From: Marasmius tenuissimus
Lineage: Eukaryota; Basidiomycota; Agaricomycetes; Agaricales; Marasmiaceae
NCBI GenBank assembly: GCA_029532415.1
Contig: JAQOTA010000054.1
Location: 3,038,001-3,102,000 of the forward strand
DNA length: 64,000 nucleotides
Reading direction: 5' to 3'
The notes below the pieces were generated by a model that saw only the letters and a program-made list of their open reading frames with translations, was not told where the DNA came from and did not search any database. A program made the translations under genes and the position numbers. This document shows, in pieces, positions 56,437-64,000 of the stretch. Position 1 is the first letter of the stretch; every line of letters begins with the position of its first letter.

Positions 56437-57495
56437 TTAACCTCTTCCACCAAAAGGCATGCCTGTAGGTCTGTAATGCAAATCAGCCATCCGTGATCCG
56501 CAGCCCGAGGCATTCTTGGAGTCGGTGACTTACATGATCGTCGTTTCCAGCACCGTGACTTCATTAGGAAGACGAGCTATGGTCATGATAGATTCGATGA
56601 CGGGTTCCACATCCATGACCGGTTCCGGAATAACTCTTCCATCGGGTTGGAGGGCACCATTAAGCATTTTACCGCCCATGTCTGTCATTGCGGTTCCTGG
56701 TCGCTCGATTGTCAGCAAAGCATAGGAGGGGAAGAGGACGTTTCAACTCACCGATGTTGATCTGTGTGCAGCTGATATTGAACCGTCGACCTTCCAACGC
56801 AGTGGTCTTCGTGAGTCCAGTCAGACCATGCTTGGAGGCAGTATAACCATAAGCAAAAGGCCGCGGGATGTAAGCAGAGACGGAACCATTGTTGATGATT
56901 CGGCCTCCGGGGGGCGATTGGGACTTGAATATACGCATAGCGTGTTGGGTGCATAAGAAAGGTGCCACTAGGTTGACTCTGAGAACGTTCTCGAAGTCTC
57001 CCAGTGGGATCTCTTCTATTGGGACTTGGGGATGCCCAGTTCCTGCGTTCTAGTCGGTACACGGTATCAATAGAGAACTGTGAGCGGAATCTGGGGCTTA
57101 TAAGCGCACGTTGAATAGCATATCAAGCCGCCCTACATAGTTTGATTTCAGAGACTTTGGGCTATAGATAGGGCAAAACACCGGAGAACTCACCGAATGT
57201 CTTTACGGTTTCCTCGAACAGGTTCTTTACAAAAGCTTCTTGTGTGACATCCCCTGCCATGGCGAGACATCTTCCGGGGTTGTCAAGTATCATGAGGTTC
57301 TTTGTCTCTTGTAGGGGGTCATTCCTCCTTGCTGCTATAACGACGTTCCATCCTTCTTTGCTGAGCGCGATAGCAGTGTGCCGTCCGATTCCTATAACGA
57401 TTCACAGAACCGTAAGTACTGTGGCGGCAAAGGGAGCTCTAAGCGTTGAGCAGCTCACCTGAGGAAGCTCCCGTTACGATTGCAACTTTGGTCAT
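56437..57495 (-). CDS. Short-chain dehydrogenase/reductase 2
   Basis: Six exons (57495-57459, 57391-57194, 57132-57110, 57049-56752, 56696-56534, 56470-56437), 250 residues, same gene structure as SDR 1 apart from a shorter first exon. Motifs: TGASSGIGRHTA, AARRNDPLQET, LLFN/NAG equivalent LDMLFN/NAGTG, NNGSVSAYIPRP, YGYTASKHGLTG and the same end MPFGGRG. It likely came from tandem duplication of the neighbour; the two diverged at scattered positions, mostly outside the core. Nothing in the sequence tells the substrate. The 77-bp-plus gap to the next gene (57496-57663) holds the promoter. Confidence 0.88.
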
Positions 57496-57663
57496 GAGGG
57501 TTATGGGCTGAGTCTTGTGCGACGAAAATGCATCATGGGGGTTGCACACAACCCCGACTAGTACTCCTTGCCTCACTTGACCTCAAAGCGTTCCGGTTAA
57601 CCGGACCGGTATTTGGTACCCAAGCGCTCATGTGAAGGTGATGAGCACCTGTCACCCTCCCCA

Positions 57664-58592
57664 ATGATGGCCTCTCGCTTCACCAACCCTCATCTACGCC
57701 CCATCTCATCTAAACGTGTCTCTCGAAATGAGGTATTCTCATACGATGAAAACGACGATAACTCAAGCGACGACCGTTGCGAAAATCACGATCGACTGGA
57801 GCTTTTGAACGAGCTAAAGGAAAACTTACAAGCGTCACTGGAATTTCAAGTTTCCGCTTTGGAGGACCTTAGTGAACACAGGAAGAAAAGAAGGAAAATC
57901 ACGGAGACCGAGAAAGGAGAGAAAGGATCGACTGACGAACCTCTGCGTACGTGCAGTAGCCACAATTTAGCTCACGAGTTGCTCTGACTTTCTTTCATAC
58001 ATAGCTGCGCTGAGGCTCGTGTCTACCCTTGAAGCGATTCCGATATCGTTGCAACCTCCTGCATCCAAACCGCCAAAATGGTATGAATGACACTCCCGTT
58101 CATCCCCGTTGTAACATCTGATCACCAATTCCCAACAGCTATCGAGATCCAGACATTGAAGACGACGACAAAGCCTCGCAGCAGAGGCGCAAACGAGCAC
58201 AACTCGCAGCGGTAGAAACCGATTGGTTAAGAAGGGAATCAACAGTTCCTCATTTGGTGAGTCGAACGCAATCTCTTTTGGACATGACAGTCCTCACTCA
58301 CCTTCCAATTTCTTACCAGCCATTTCCGACATCTACTTCGAAACTCTCCTACGTGACTGTGGAGACGGCCCTTGGACTGGAGAAGGCTCCAACCCTCGCG
58401 ATCTTGGAACGTGTGCAGCCGCTCCGTCGAACGAGACCACCAGTGCCTCGATCGCAGCTCGCGCATCATCCTTACATGGAGGGTGCTGAGCCGCAGAGCT
58501 TGGCGACTGGTTCGGGTCAGACTGCGGAAACCTCTGGCAGGCTAGAGGGAAACCGAATACGGAAGTATCACATCGAGCCTTCGAAAGGTTGA
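57664..58592 (+). CDS. Unknown protein with nuclear-type basic motif
   Basis: Four exons (57664-57946, 58005-58080, 58139-58256, 58320-58592), 249 residues, phases consistent. It starts MMASRFTNPHLRPISSKRVS, has an acidic stretch (ENDDNSSDD) and a helical region LELLNELKENLQASLEFQVS leading into a nuclear-localisation-like SEHRKKRRKI, then a helix ASQQRRKRAQLAAVETDWLR and a C-terminal basic, Pro-rich tail. No enzyme motif. I do not recognise the family; the profile is that of a small nuclear or RNA-associated protein. Two ATGs in a row begin the frame. Confidence 0.6.
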
Positions 58593-58894
58593 TCACGGAG
58601 AAGTAGAGAGCCGTTGTCTGCAGGAATTCATTGCTATGGCATAAATATACCATCTGAAGACCTTAGTTTAGGAAGGTCTCATAAGATTGAGATACTGAGT
58701 GGTTCATCTACAAACGGTGTGTAACGTACATACTAACTAGTTAGTGTAATGCGAAGATAACTATCCATCCTTCATAGCAATAATTTAGCGTGGGCCATAC
58801 CAAGGTCATGAAAGGCATCTACAAATCTTCCGTCTAGATCTAGTATATCTAGAATTCGTCAGAAACCTCCTTTTCAGGCTTGACAAGGTTTTAA
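58593..58894. other. 302-bp convergent gap
   Basis: 3' ends of the unknown gene (plus) and the ABHD12-like gene (minus) meet here. AT-rich with a few imperfect repeats (CTAGTTAGT near 58737); no gene seen. Confidence 0.35.
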
Positions 58895-60448
58895 TCAATC
58901 TAGGGGATTGGCTCCCAAGCTGTCGGGTGTCGGAGTTGCAGCAGTGCTCACGATAGACTTCGACCCAGATCCACCAAACAGGCCGTGTTTCCTCCCAATG
59001 ATGTCCTGCAATCCCTCCTGAACACCAATGTAATCGTGTCCGCCCTCGAGCGTCTTGACAAAAACTATGTCGCGACCGCCCTCAGAGAACTCTTTGACCG
59101 AACCAAAGTACGGGAAATCTGTGGTTGCAACGATGTCATCGCGTTTGGCATTCCGGGTGGTAATCTGGTTGGTGAAGGAAGACCATTCATCTTTGCTGAG
59201 AGCGGCGGCTTTCGGCGGGAGATCGACTGAAGGGAGTAGAGGTTCGAGGAAGGCGTTGAAGAGGACCTCGGAGTGCGTGTATGGAATGTCCCAATCGTTT
59301 TCTGGATGCACGTCGGCTTCGGTATAGGATTATCACGGAAAAAGTGAGGGACTTACCGGCATGAGCAATCACTACTTGTCCTTTGATTTTCTGAATGTTT
59401 CGTGTCAGTGAATGGAAAGACCCCAGATCTTCAAACACAGTATACATACGGGGACAACGCTGAGAGTATCAAATTTGTGGATCAAGGCCCACGAGACGAA
59501 GTCTGTGGGGCGAGGTGAGAGCTATAAGTAAGTATAACTTCGCGATAAGACTGACAACTCACTCATCGCGTATGGGATCATGGCGAGAGGCTTGATCAAC
59601 GGCACTGCCCCGAGAATGCTGTATGTCTTGAGGACCTCTTCTAAACTCGAGAACGGACTCATGAGCACTACCGCTCGGTAAGCGTGGCCCTCATCCGAGA
59701 GTTGTGCGGACAATCGAGCGCTGACTCCAGTACCCAGACTGTGACCCATGATGATGATATCCTCTCCTTTGGCACCCTGAGCAAGCAACCATTCCCATGC
59801 TGCGCGGGCATCTCGTACTAAACCCTCTTCACTGGGACTGCCAGTACTTTCGCCAAAGCCGCGATAATCGATAGCAAGCAAGTTGACGTCAAGACGCGCA
59901 GTCAACGAGGAGTAGTGTTGGATGCGTGCATGGAATGCCCTGGTAGCAGCGTTGCCGTGGAAGAAGAGAATCGTTGGCCGAGAACGGAGCGCGTTTCCGA
60001 TGTGGGGTTGAGGTGAAGTGTGAGGGACGGGCAGAGATTGGTAGACAGACTCGGAAAGGATGAACCATGACCCCAGAGTCTCGTTATCAGAAGTGTGAAT
60101 CTTGAAGTTGTGCGTTTTGTTTACTAATGTCGGATTAGCTTTTCATGAAGCAGATTGAAGGAGTGATGTGGAGCGAACATACGTGCGAGGCCATACTTTT
60201 CTGGAGCATCAAAGTTTGCGAAGAAAGGTAGACGAAGACTGTTCATATAGACCGTTCTGAAATGCACGTTTTGATAGTCAGCTTGGTATTTCTAGCGAAC
60301 GAAATGAAGTGGATACGCACTGGGTCTGGAAATAGGGTATAGCTAGCAGGCCGACAGCTGCGACATATATGCCTCCCAATATCGCCAAGGTAGTTCTAGC
60401 TTTGCTAAAGAAGGTACTCCCTCCCGTAGAGGCAGCCGTCGAGGACAT
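58895..60448 (-). CDS. Alpha/beta hydrolase, ABHD12/BEM46-like, membrane-anchored
   Basis: Six exons (60448-60321, 60256-60183, 60123-59563, 59502-59450, 59390-59357, 59301-58895), 418 residues. A single N-terminal TM helix (TTLAILGGIYVAAVGLLAIP) precedes the hydrolase fold: TILFFHGNAATR (oxyanion HG), LAIDYRGFGESTG, MGHSLGTGVSARLS with the nucleophilic Ser, HENDWDIPY-type acidic loop (here HAENDWDIP, Asp) and GGHDYIG with the catalytic His. The order and spacing match the ABHD12/13 and fungal Bem46 groups, which act as lipid or acyl hydrolases at membranes; ABHD12 cleaves lysophosphatidylserine. Precise substrate unknown. The last ~40 residues are Ser/Thr-rich. Divergent from BOR1. Confidence 0.85.
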
Positions 60449-60818
60449 GATGACAGTGGTGGTCCAACTTGGTCCAAGCTGCGGCAAGCTTACACTGCCC
60501 TCACATGACCGCTCGAGCTATGTCGGCCCGAACCCGAGAAACTGAATCCGAGCTTGAGCCACATCTCAATAAAATTTTCTATCGAAGAGCTCGGAAGATG
60601 CGGAGTGAATCGTAGGATGATAAATGAACCGGTTAGGGCACCTGAGTGTGGGGAATTGCCAAGCTACTTTTGTTAGAAAGGCCGTACGCTGCCGGAGAAC
60701 AGCTATAACAGCTTGCTCTGTTACTGTCATCATCCGCTCGCTGTGGATGCAGCTTTGACAGTGCCTGCACCGTCTCTCTCCTCCTTTCTTCTTCTTCTCT
60801 TTTCTTATACGACCCATC
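60449..60818. promoter_or_regulatory. 370-bp divergent promoter between the hydrolase and BOR1
   Basis: Separates start codons at 60448 (minus) and 60819 (plus). The 60770-60812 part on the plus strand is a CT-rich tract (CTCTCTCCTCC..TTCTTCTTC) directly before the BOR1 start, a common fungal core-promoter feature. No TATA seen. Confidence 0.45.
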
Positions 60819-62966
60819 ATGTCCCAAATGCAACTCGAGGAACTTGAAAGGGAGGCAGGTGTCGATAATAATGCCACCCATCACCCTTCGTCAACTCGAC
60901 CTACCTCGGTCACCCTCCGTCCTCGAAGCAAAAATCCCATCATAAACTGGTTCATGAAGCTTGCGTCCGGAATGATTCTAGATATTAGAGCCCGGAGTCC
61001 ATACTATGTCAGCGATTGGGTAGACGCCTGGAACTATCGTGTTGTGCCTGCTACAGCTCTTATCTTTTTCGCAAAGTAAGGATTTTCAGATTTACTATCT
61101 CCAGTTGCTGATGTTGAGTTGTCTAGTGTCCTCCCCGGAATCGCATTCTCTCTAGATCTCATAGAAACAACGAATCAATACGGTGTAGCAGAGGTTCTTC
61201 TTGCGTCCTTCCAGGCAGCTTTCATCTTTTCGGTGTTTGGTGCTCAACCTCTGTGCATTGCTGGTGTAACTGGTATGCAAAAAACCATTGTTTTCCTCAC
61301 TACGTCATTCACCCGGGTTGTAGGTCCCATCACCGTATTCAACAAAGTCATATACGATATCATAGAGACGACCTCCGACCCGCCGGTGTATCTTCATTTC
61401 ATCGGATGGGTTTACTTATGGGCGGCAATCATCCATTGGGTTACTGCCATCCTCAACTGTACGTGCGCATGGTTTAAGCAGTCTCTTCGTACTGACCTCA
61501 AGCAAACAGGGTGCAACTTCCTTCGTTATGTTACACTATTTTCCTGCGATACATTCGGCTTCTACGTTGCATGGGTATACCTACAGTACGGCATCCAGGT
61601 ACTCACCCGCAATTTCAAGGACGCCGACGAAACTGGGAACCAGTTGGGGTCGATGGTGTCTATCATTCTTGCCCTCCTCATGCTGGTCACTTCCTTCCTT
61701 TTCCAAAGTATGTCCGAGAGCAACTTCTTTAAACGGCCTGTTCGTCGTTTTCTTGCGGACTACGGCATGCCTATTGCCCTTATTGCGTCCTCTGCGATGG
61801 CGTACTGGGGAAGGTTCAATCTTGCCAATCCGACGACGTTACCCGTCGGCAAAGCCTTTCAACCGGCTGGTGGCCGTGAATGGCTCGTGAAGTTCTGGGA
61901 GCTCGACGGCAAATGGGTTGGCATTGCCTTGCCCTTTGGAATCGTCTTGTGGATCCTCTTCTTCTTCGATCACAACGTCTCGGTAAGAGCATCTTGTTTC
62001 TATCTCGCGTTGACTGCTGCTCAACACTCATCTTAGTCACTTATGGCGCAAGGATCAGAGTTTCCTCTTCGGAAGCCGCCCGGTTTCCACTGGGACTTCT
62101 TCCTTCTTGGTGTTACCACCTTCATCTCTGGTTTGCTCGGCCTTCCTGCCCCCAACGGTCTCATTCCTCAGGCTCCCATACATACCACGTCTCTACTTGT
62201 CACCGAGAGGAAGAGAGACGAGAAGAGCGAGAAAAATCCCGAACTCGACCCCATTTGGCGCGAGGAACCTGTAGCCGTGGTTGAGCAGCGTGTTTCTAAC
62301 CTCGCACAAGGGTCACTCTGTCTCGTTCTTCTCACTGGACCCTTCTTGCATGTTCTGAACTTGATTCCAAGAGGTACGTGTCTCTTGAACCGTGCTTGCG
62401 ACTCAGCCAACCTCTCTTGCAGGTGTATTGGCCGGTCTTTTGTGAGTTTGCTTGTCTTCTTTCTTCCGTAGATGCCGAGCTGAAAGCTGTACGCTGTTAG
62501 CTGGTTCATGGGGGCTGACGCCCTACGCGTGAACGGGATTTCACAAAAGTTCTACTACCTCTTCCGGGATAAGAAACTTACATCCAAGGATGACCCTCTG
62601 CGTCGGGTTCGCAAGTCGAGGCTTATCCTGTTCCTTGTGATTCAGTTGATTGGTTTTGGGGCGACGTTCGCAATCACCCAGACGATTGGTAGGTCACCCC
62701 CAAAAGTCGCCTTTCTGGATCACGATTTCCTAATTATCTCGTGCTTTTTTCAGCTGCGATTGGATTCCCTGTTGTGATCATGTTGTTGATACCGATTCGG
62801 ACTGTTCTTATCCCTCGTCTGCCGTTCACGGACGAGGAACTGGCGATCTTGGATGGACCGACCGCATCTCCCTTCGTGAGTCCGCTGCTGTCGATTGGCT
62901 GTCGTTTGACTTGATGAATGATGCGTTTCTTCCCAGACCATGGAAAGTGTCGGCGGAACTATGTAA
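60819..62966 (+). CDS. BOR1: Bor1-type (SLC4/HCO3- family) borate/anion transporter
   Basis: Nine exons (60819-61075, 61127-61272, 61324-61458, 61510-61982, 62037-62373, 62423-62441, 62501-62688, 62754-62875, 62937-62966), 568 residues, all in phase. Multiple membrane helices include SVFGAQPLCIAGVTGPITVF (a hallmark of the family), WVYLWAAIIHWVTAILNWCN, WVGIALPFGIVLWILFFFDHN and FHWDFFLLGVTTFISGLLGL, followed by PAPNGLIPQAPIHTTSL and the VEQRVSNLAQG segment. This is the arrangement of yeast Bor1 (576 residues), an efflux carrier of borate. Other SLC4-like anions cannot be excluded. The sixth exon is only 19 nt and codes part of VLAGLFWFMG; skipping it would break the frame. The short last exon adds TMESVGGTM. 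Confidence 0.93.
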
Positions 62967-63495
62967 CAGGACCTCATCTTCCCAAAGGTTCCCGTCGAGA
63001 GCCGTCGAGGTTCCGACGTATTACCTCTCTCCGGCTTGGCTTTGAGCCCTTAACTGTTGAAACGTTGACTGTTGGTACCTTGTCAGCGAAATGCCTACTA
63101 GAGTAAGTAAACCTTTGATGGTTTCCCGTGCTCATCCTTGTTTGTGTAATGGGACAAAATTTCCTCTTCTCTGTGTCCTCGTATAGCTACTACGCCCAGA
63201 CTATGTCAAACGTGAAATACATCCTTTGCGTGCCCTCTTTGAGTCTCCCGAGTCACCGTGACTGCAGACTGTGGAGATGCACATTTGTGATACGGCGTGG
63301 GGCGTCCCGAGTACCAAAAATAGCACCAATAGCCATCAACTGGTCCTTGGCACCTGCCTTCTCCGGTATGACCATGTGCATCCTTGGGCCCTGGTAAATT
63401 TCCCTCGAACTATAAAGCACATCTATCATATGGTGGATCCCTCGGTTCCCTCACCCTCCCATCACCCTTGAAGGAGTCTTTCAGCAGATCTCAAC
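62967..63495. other. 529-bp gap between BOR1 and the phosphatase gene
   Basis: Same-strand gap with BOR1 3' end and phosphatase promoter. A plus-strand open stretch around 63128-63397 shows no homology. No further gene seen. Confidence 0.35.
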
Positions 63496-64000
63496 ATGTC
63501 TGACAGCAAAATTTTGGGCGTTTTGGTCATGGCTAGGCATGGAGATCGTGCAGGTCTGTATAAAGGATTCGGGGGGAGATGTCGGATTATATGACTCACT
63601 TGTGGCGTCCGATAGGTTTCTACCAGAACCCGCAGGACTACACGCCTACTGCAACAAAGATCACTCCTCTGGGAAATGTTAGTTCTGTATCTGAGCGTTC
63701 GAAGGACGGAACGATGTTGATCACCGATCCCACAGAAACAAGAGTTTGAACTGGGACAACACTTGAGGCAGAGGTACCTCACTGCGAACGCATCAAACTT
63801 CATTTCTACGATCAATAGCTCTATCGTCGATTTGACTCAAGTTCTTGGTACGTTCTTACTCTTTCTGACTGCAATGGTATTTTGCTGAATGTCAACGCGA
63901 TTGTAGTTCGTGCGGATGCTGGTGGTGAAGGAGGTGTCATCCTGGTCGGTCAATGCTTCTGCTGCCTTCAACGACAAACCCTCATGGGCTACTGTCTCGT
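63496..64000 (+). CDS. Histidine acid phosphatase-like protein, 5' part (3' end outside window)
   Basis: Exons 63496-63553, 63616-63677, 63736-63847 and one from 63907 to the window end. The start MSDSKILGVLVMARHGDRAG carries the RHGxR catalytic motif (RHGDR) of the histidine phosphatase superfamily, and is followed by PTATKITPLGNKQEFELGQH and LRQRYLTANASNF, then VRADAGGEGGVI, typical of fungal acid phosphatases and phytase relatives. The C-terminal HD motif and any signal peptide are not visible; no obvious secretion signal is seen at this start, so either the start is internal or the protein is intracellular. The last exon in view seems to shift frame near 63945, so another intron may begin there. 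Confidence 0.75.

Noticed and set aside
1..64000. CRISPR arrays, bacterial operons, rRNA or tRNA genes
   Set aside because: No regular direct-repeat arrays, no tRNA-like cloverleaf with B-box found by eye, and spliceosomal introns show the window is eukaryotic.

Overview
The window looks like a gene-dense nuclear segment of a basidiomycete fungus, most likely an agaricomycete. Nearly every gene is cut by many short introns (about 45-75 nt, GT-AG with a few GC-AG). Gene content is typical of a filamentous fungus (hybrid phytochrome kinase, fungal CPR, Bor1, She9/Mdm33, Crinkler-type NTPase), intergenic gaps are short, and genes are often divergently paired. Species cannot be told from the sequence. 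Exon coordinates were derived by hand from splice motifs, reading phase and family resemblance; no search was run.

Layout. 1-841: 3' part of a methyltransferase. 0.9-4.4 kb: SHE9/MDM33 (-) and NOP12 (+), divergent. 4.9-7.3 kb: NADPH-cytochrome P450 reductase (-). 7.7-14.9 kb: membrane-anchored SET protein (-), DDB1 (+), a 93-residue membrane protein (+). 15.2-23.7 kb, all minus: CAX/Vnx1-type cation/H+ antiporter, a serine-rich unknown, a DUF427 protein, a mitochondrial citrate-lyase-beta-like (CLYBL-like) gene. 23.6-30.9 kb: a tandem segmental duplication carrying two copies of a Cys-rich, membrane, J-like gene, with broken 3'-RCC1 and 5'-CLYBL pieces at the junction; the intact RCC1 gene (-) closes the block. 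31.2-39.2 kb: HIT protein (+), two paralogous MFS sugar transporters (-) flanking a Crinkler/RHS-type P-loop NTPase (+). 39.5-48.2 kb: POLE4/Dpb3-like histone-fold protein (+), an unknown (-), a doubtful small gene (-), EMG1 (-), CDC16 (+). 48.6-54.7 kb: a 20-exon fungal phytochrome hybrid histidine kinase (+). 55.0-57.5 kb: tandem SDR pair (-). 57.7-64 kb: unknown nuclear-type protein (+), ABHD12/BEM46-like hydrolase (-), BOR1-type transporter (+), and the start of a histidine acid phosphatase (+).

Most genes are housekeeping and functionally independent: ribosome biogenesis (NOP12, EMG1), cell cycle and DNA (DDB1, CDC16, POLE4-like, RCC1), membrane transport (antiporter, MFS pair, BOR1), redox supply to P450s (CPR), light sensing (phytochrome). 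The accessory part is 23.6-39.2 kb, where tandem duplication, gene relics and a Crinkler-like gene lie together. The most interesting signals are the junction with two reciprocal gene relics, the duplicated Cys-rich/J-like family in which one copy has HPD and the other QPD, repeated GC-AG introns (one splits a Walker A motif), very small exons (16-23 nt), and an apparent frame break at the CLYBL-like C-terminus.
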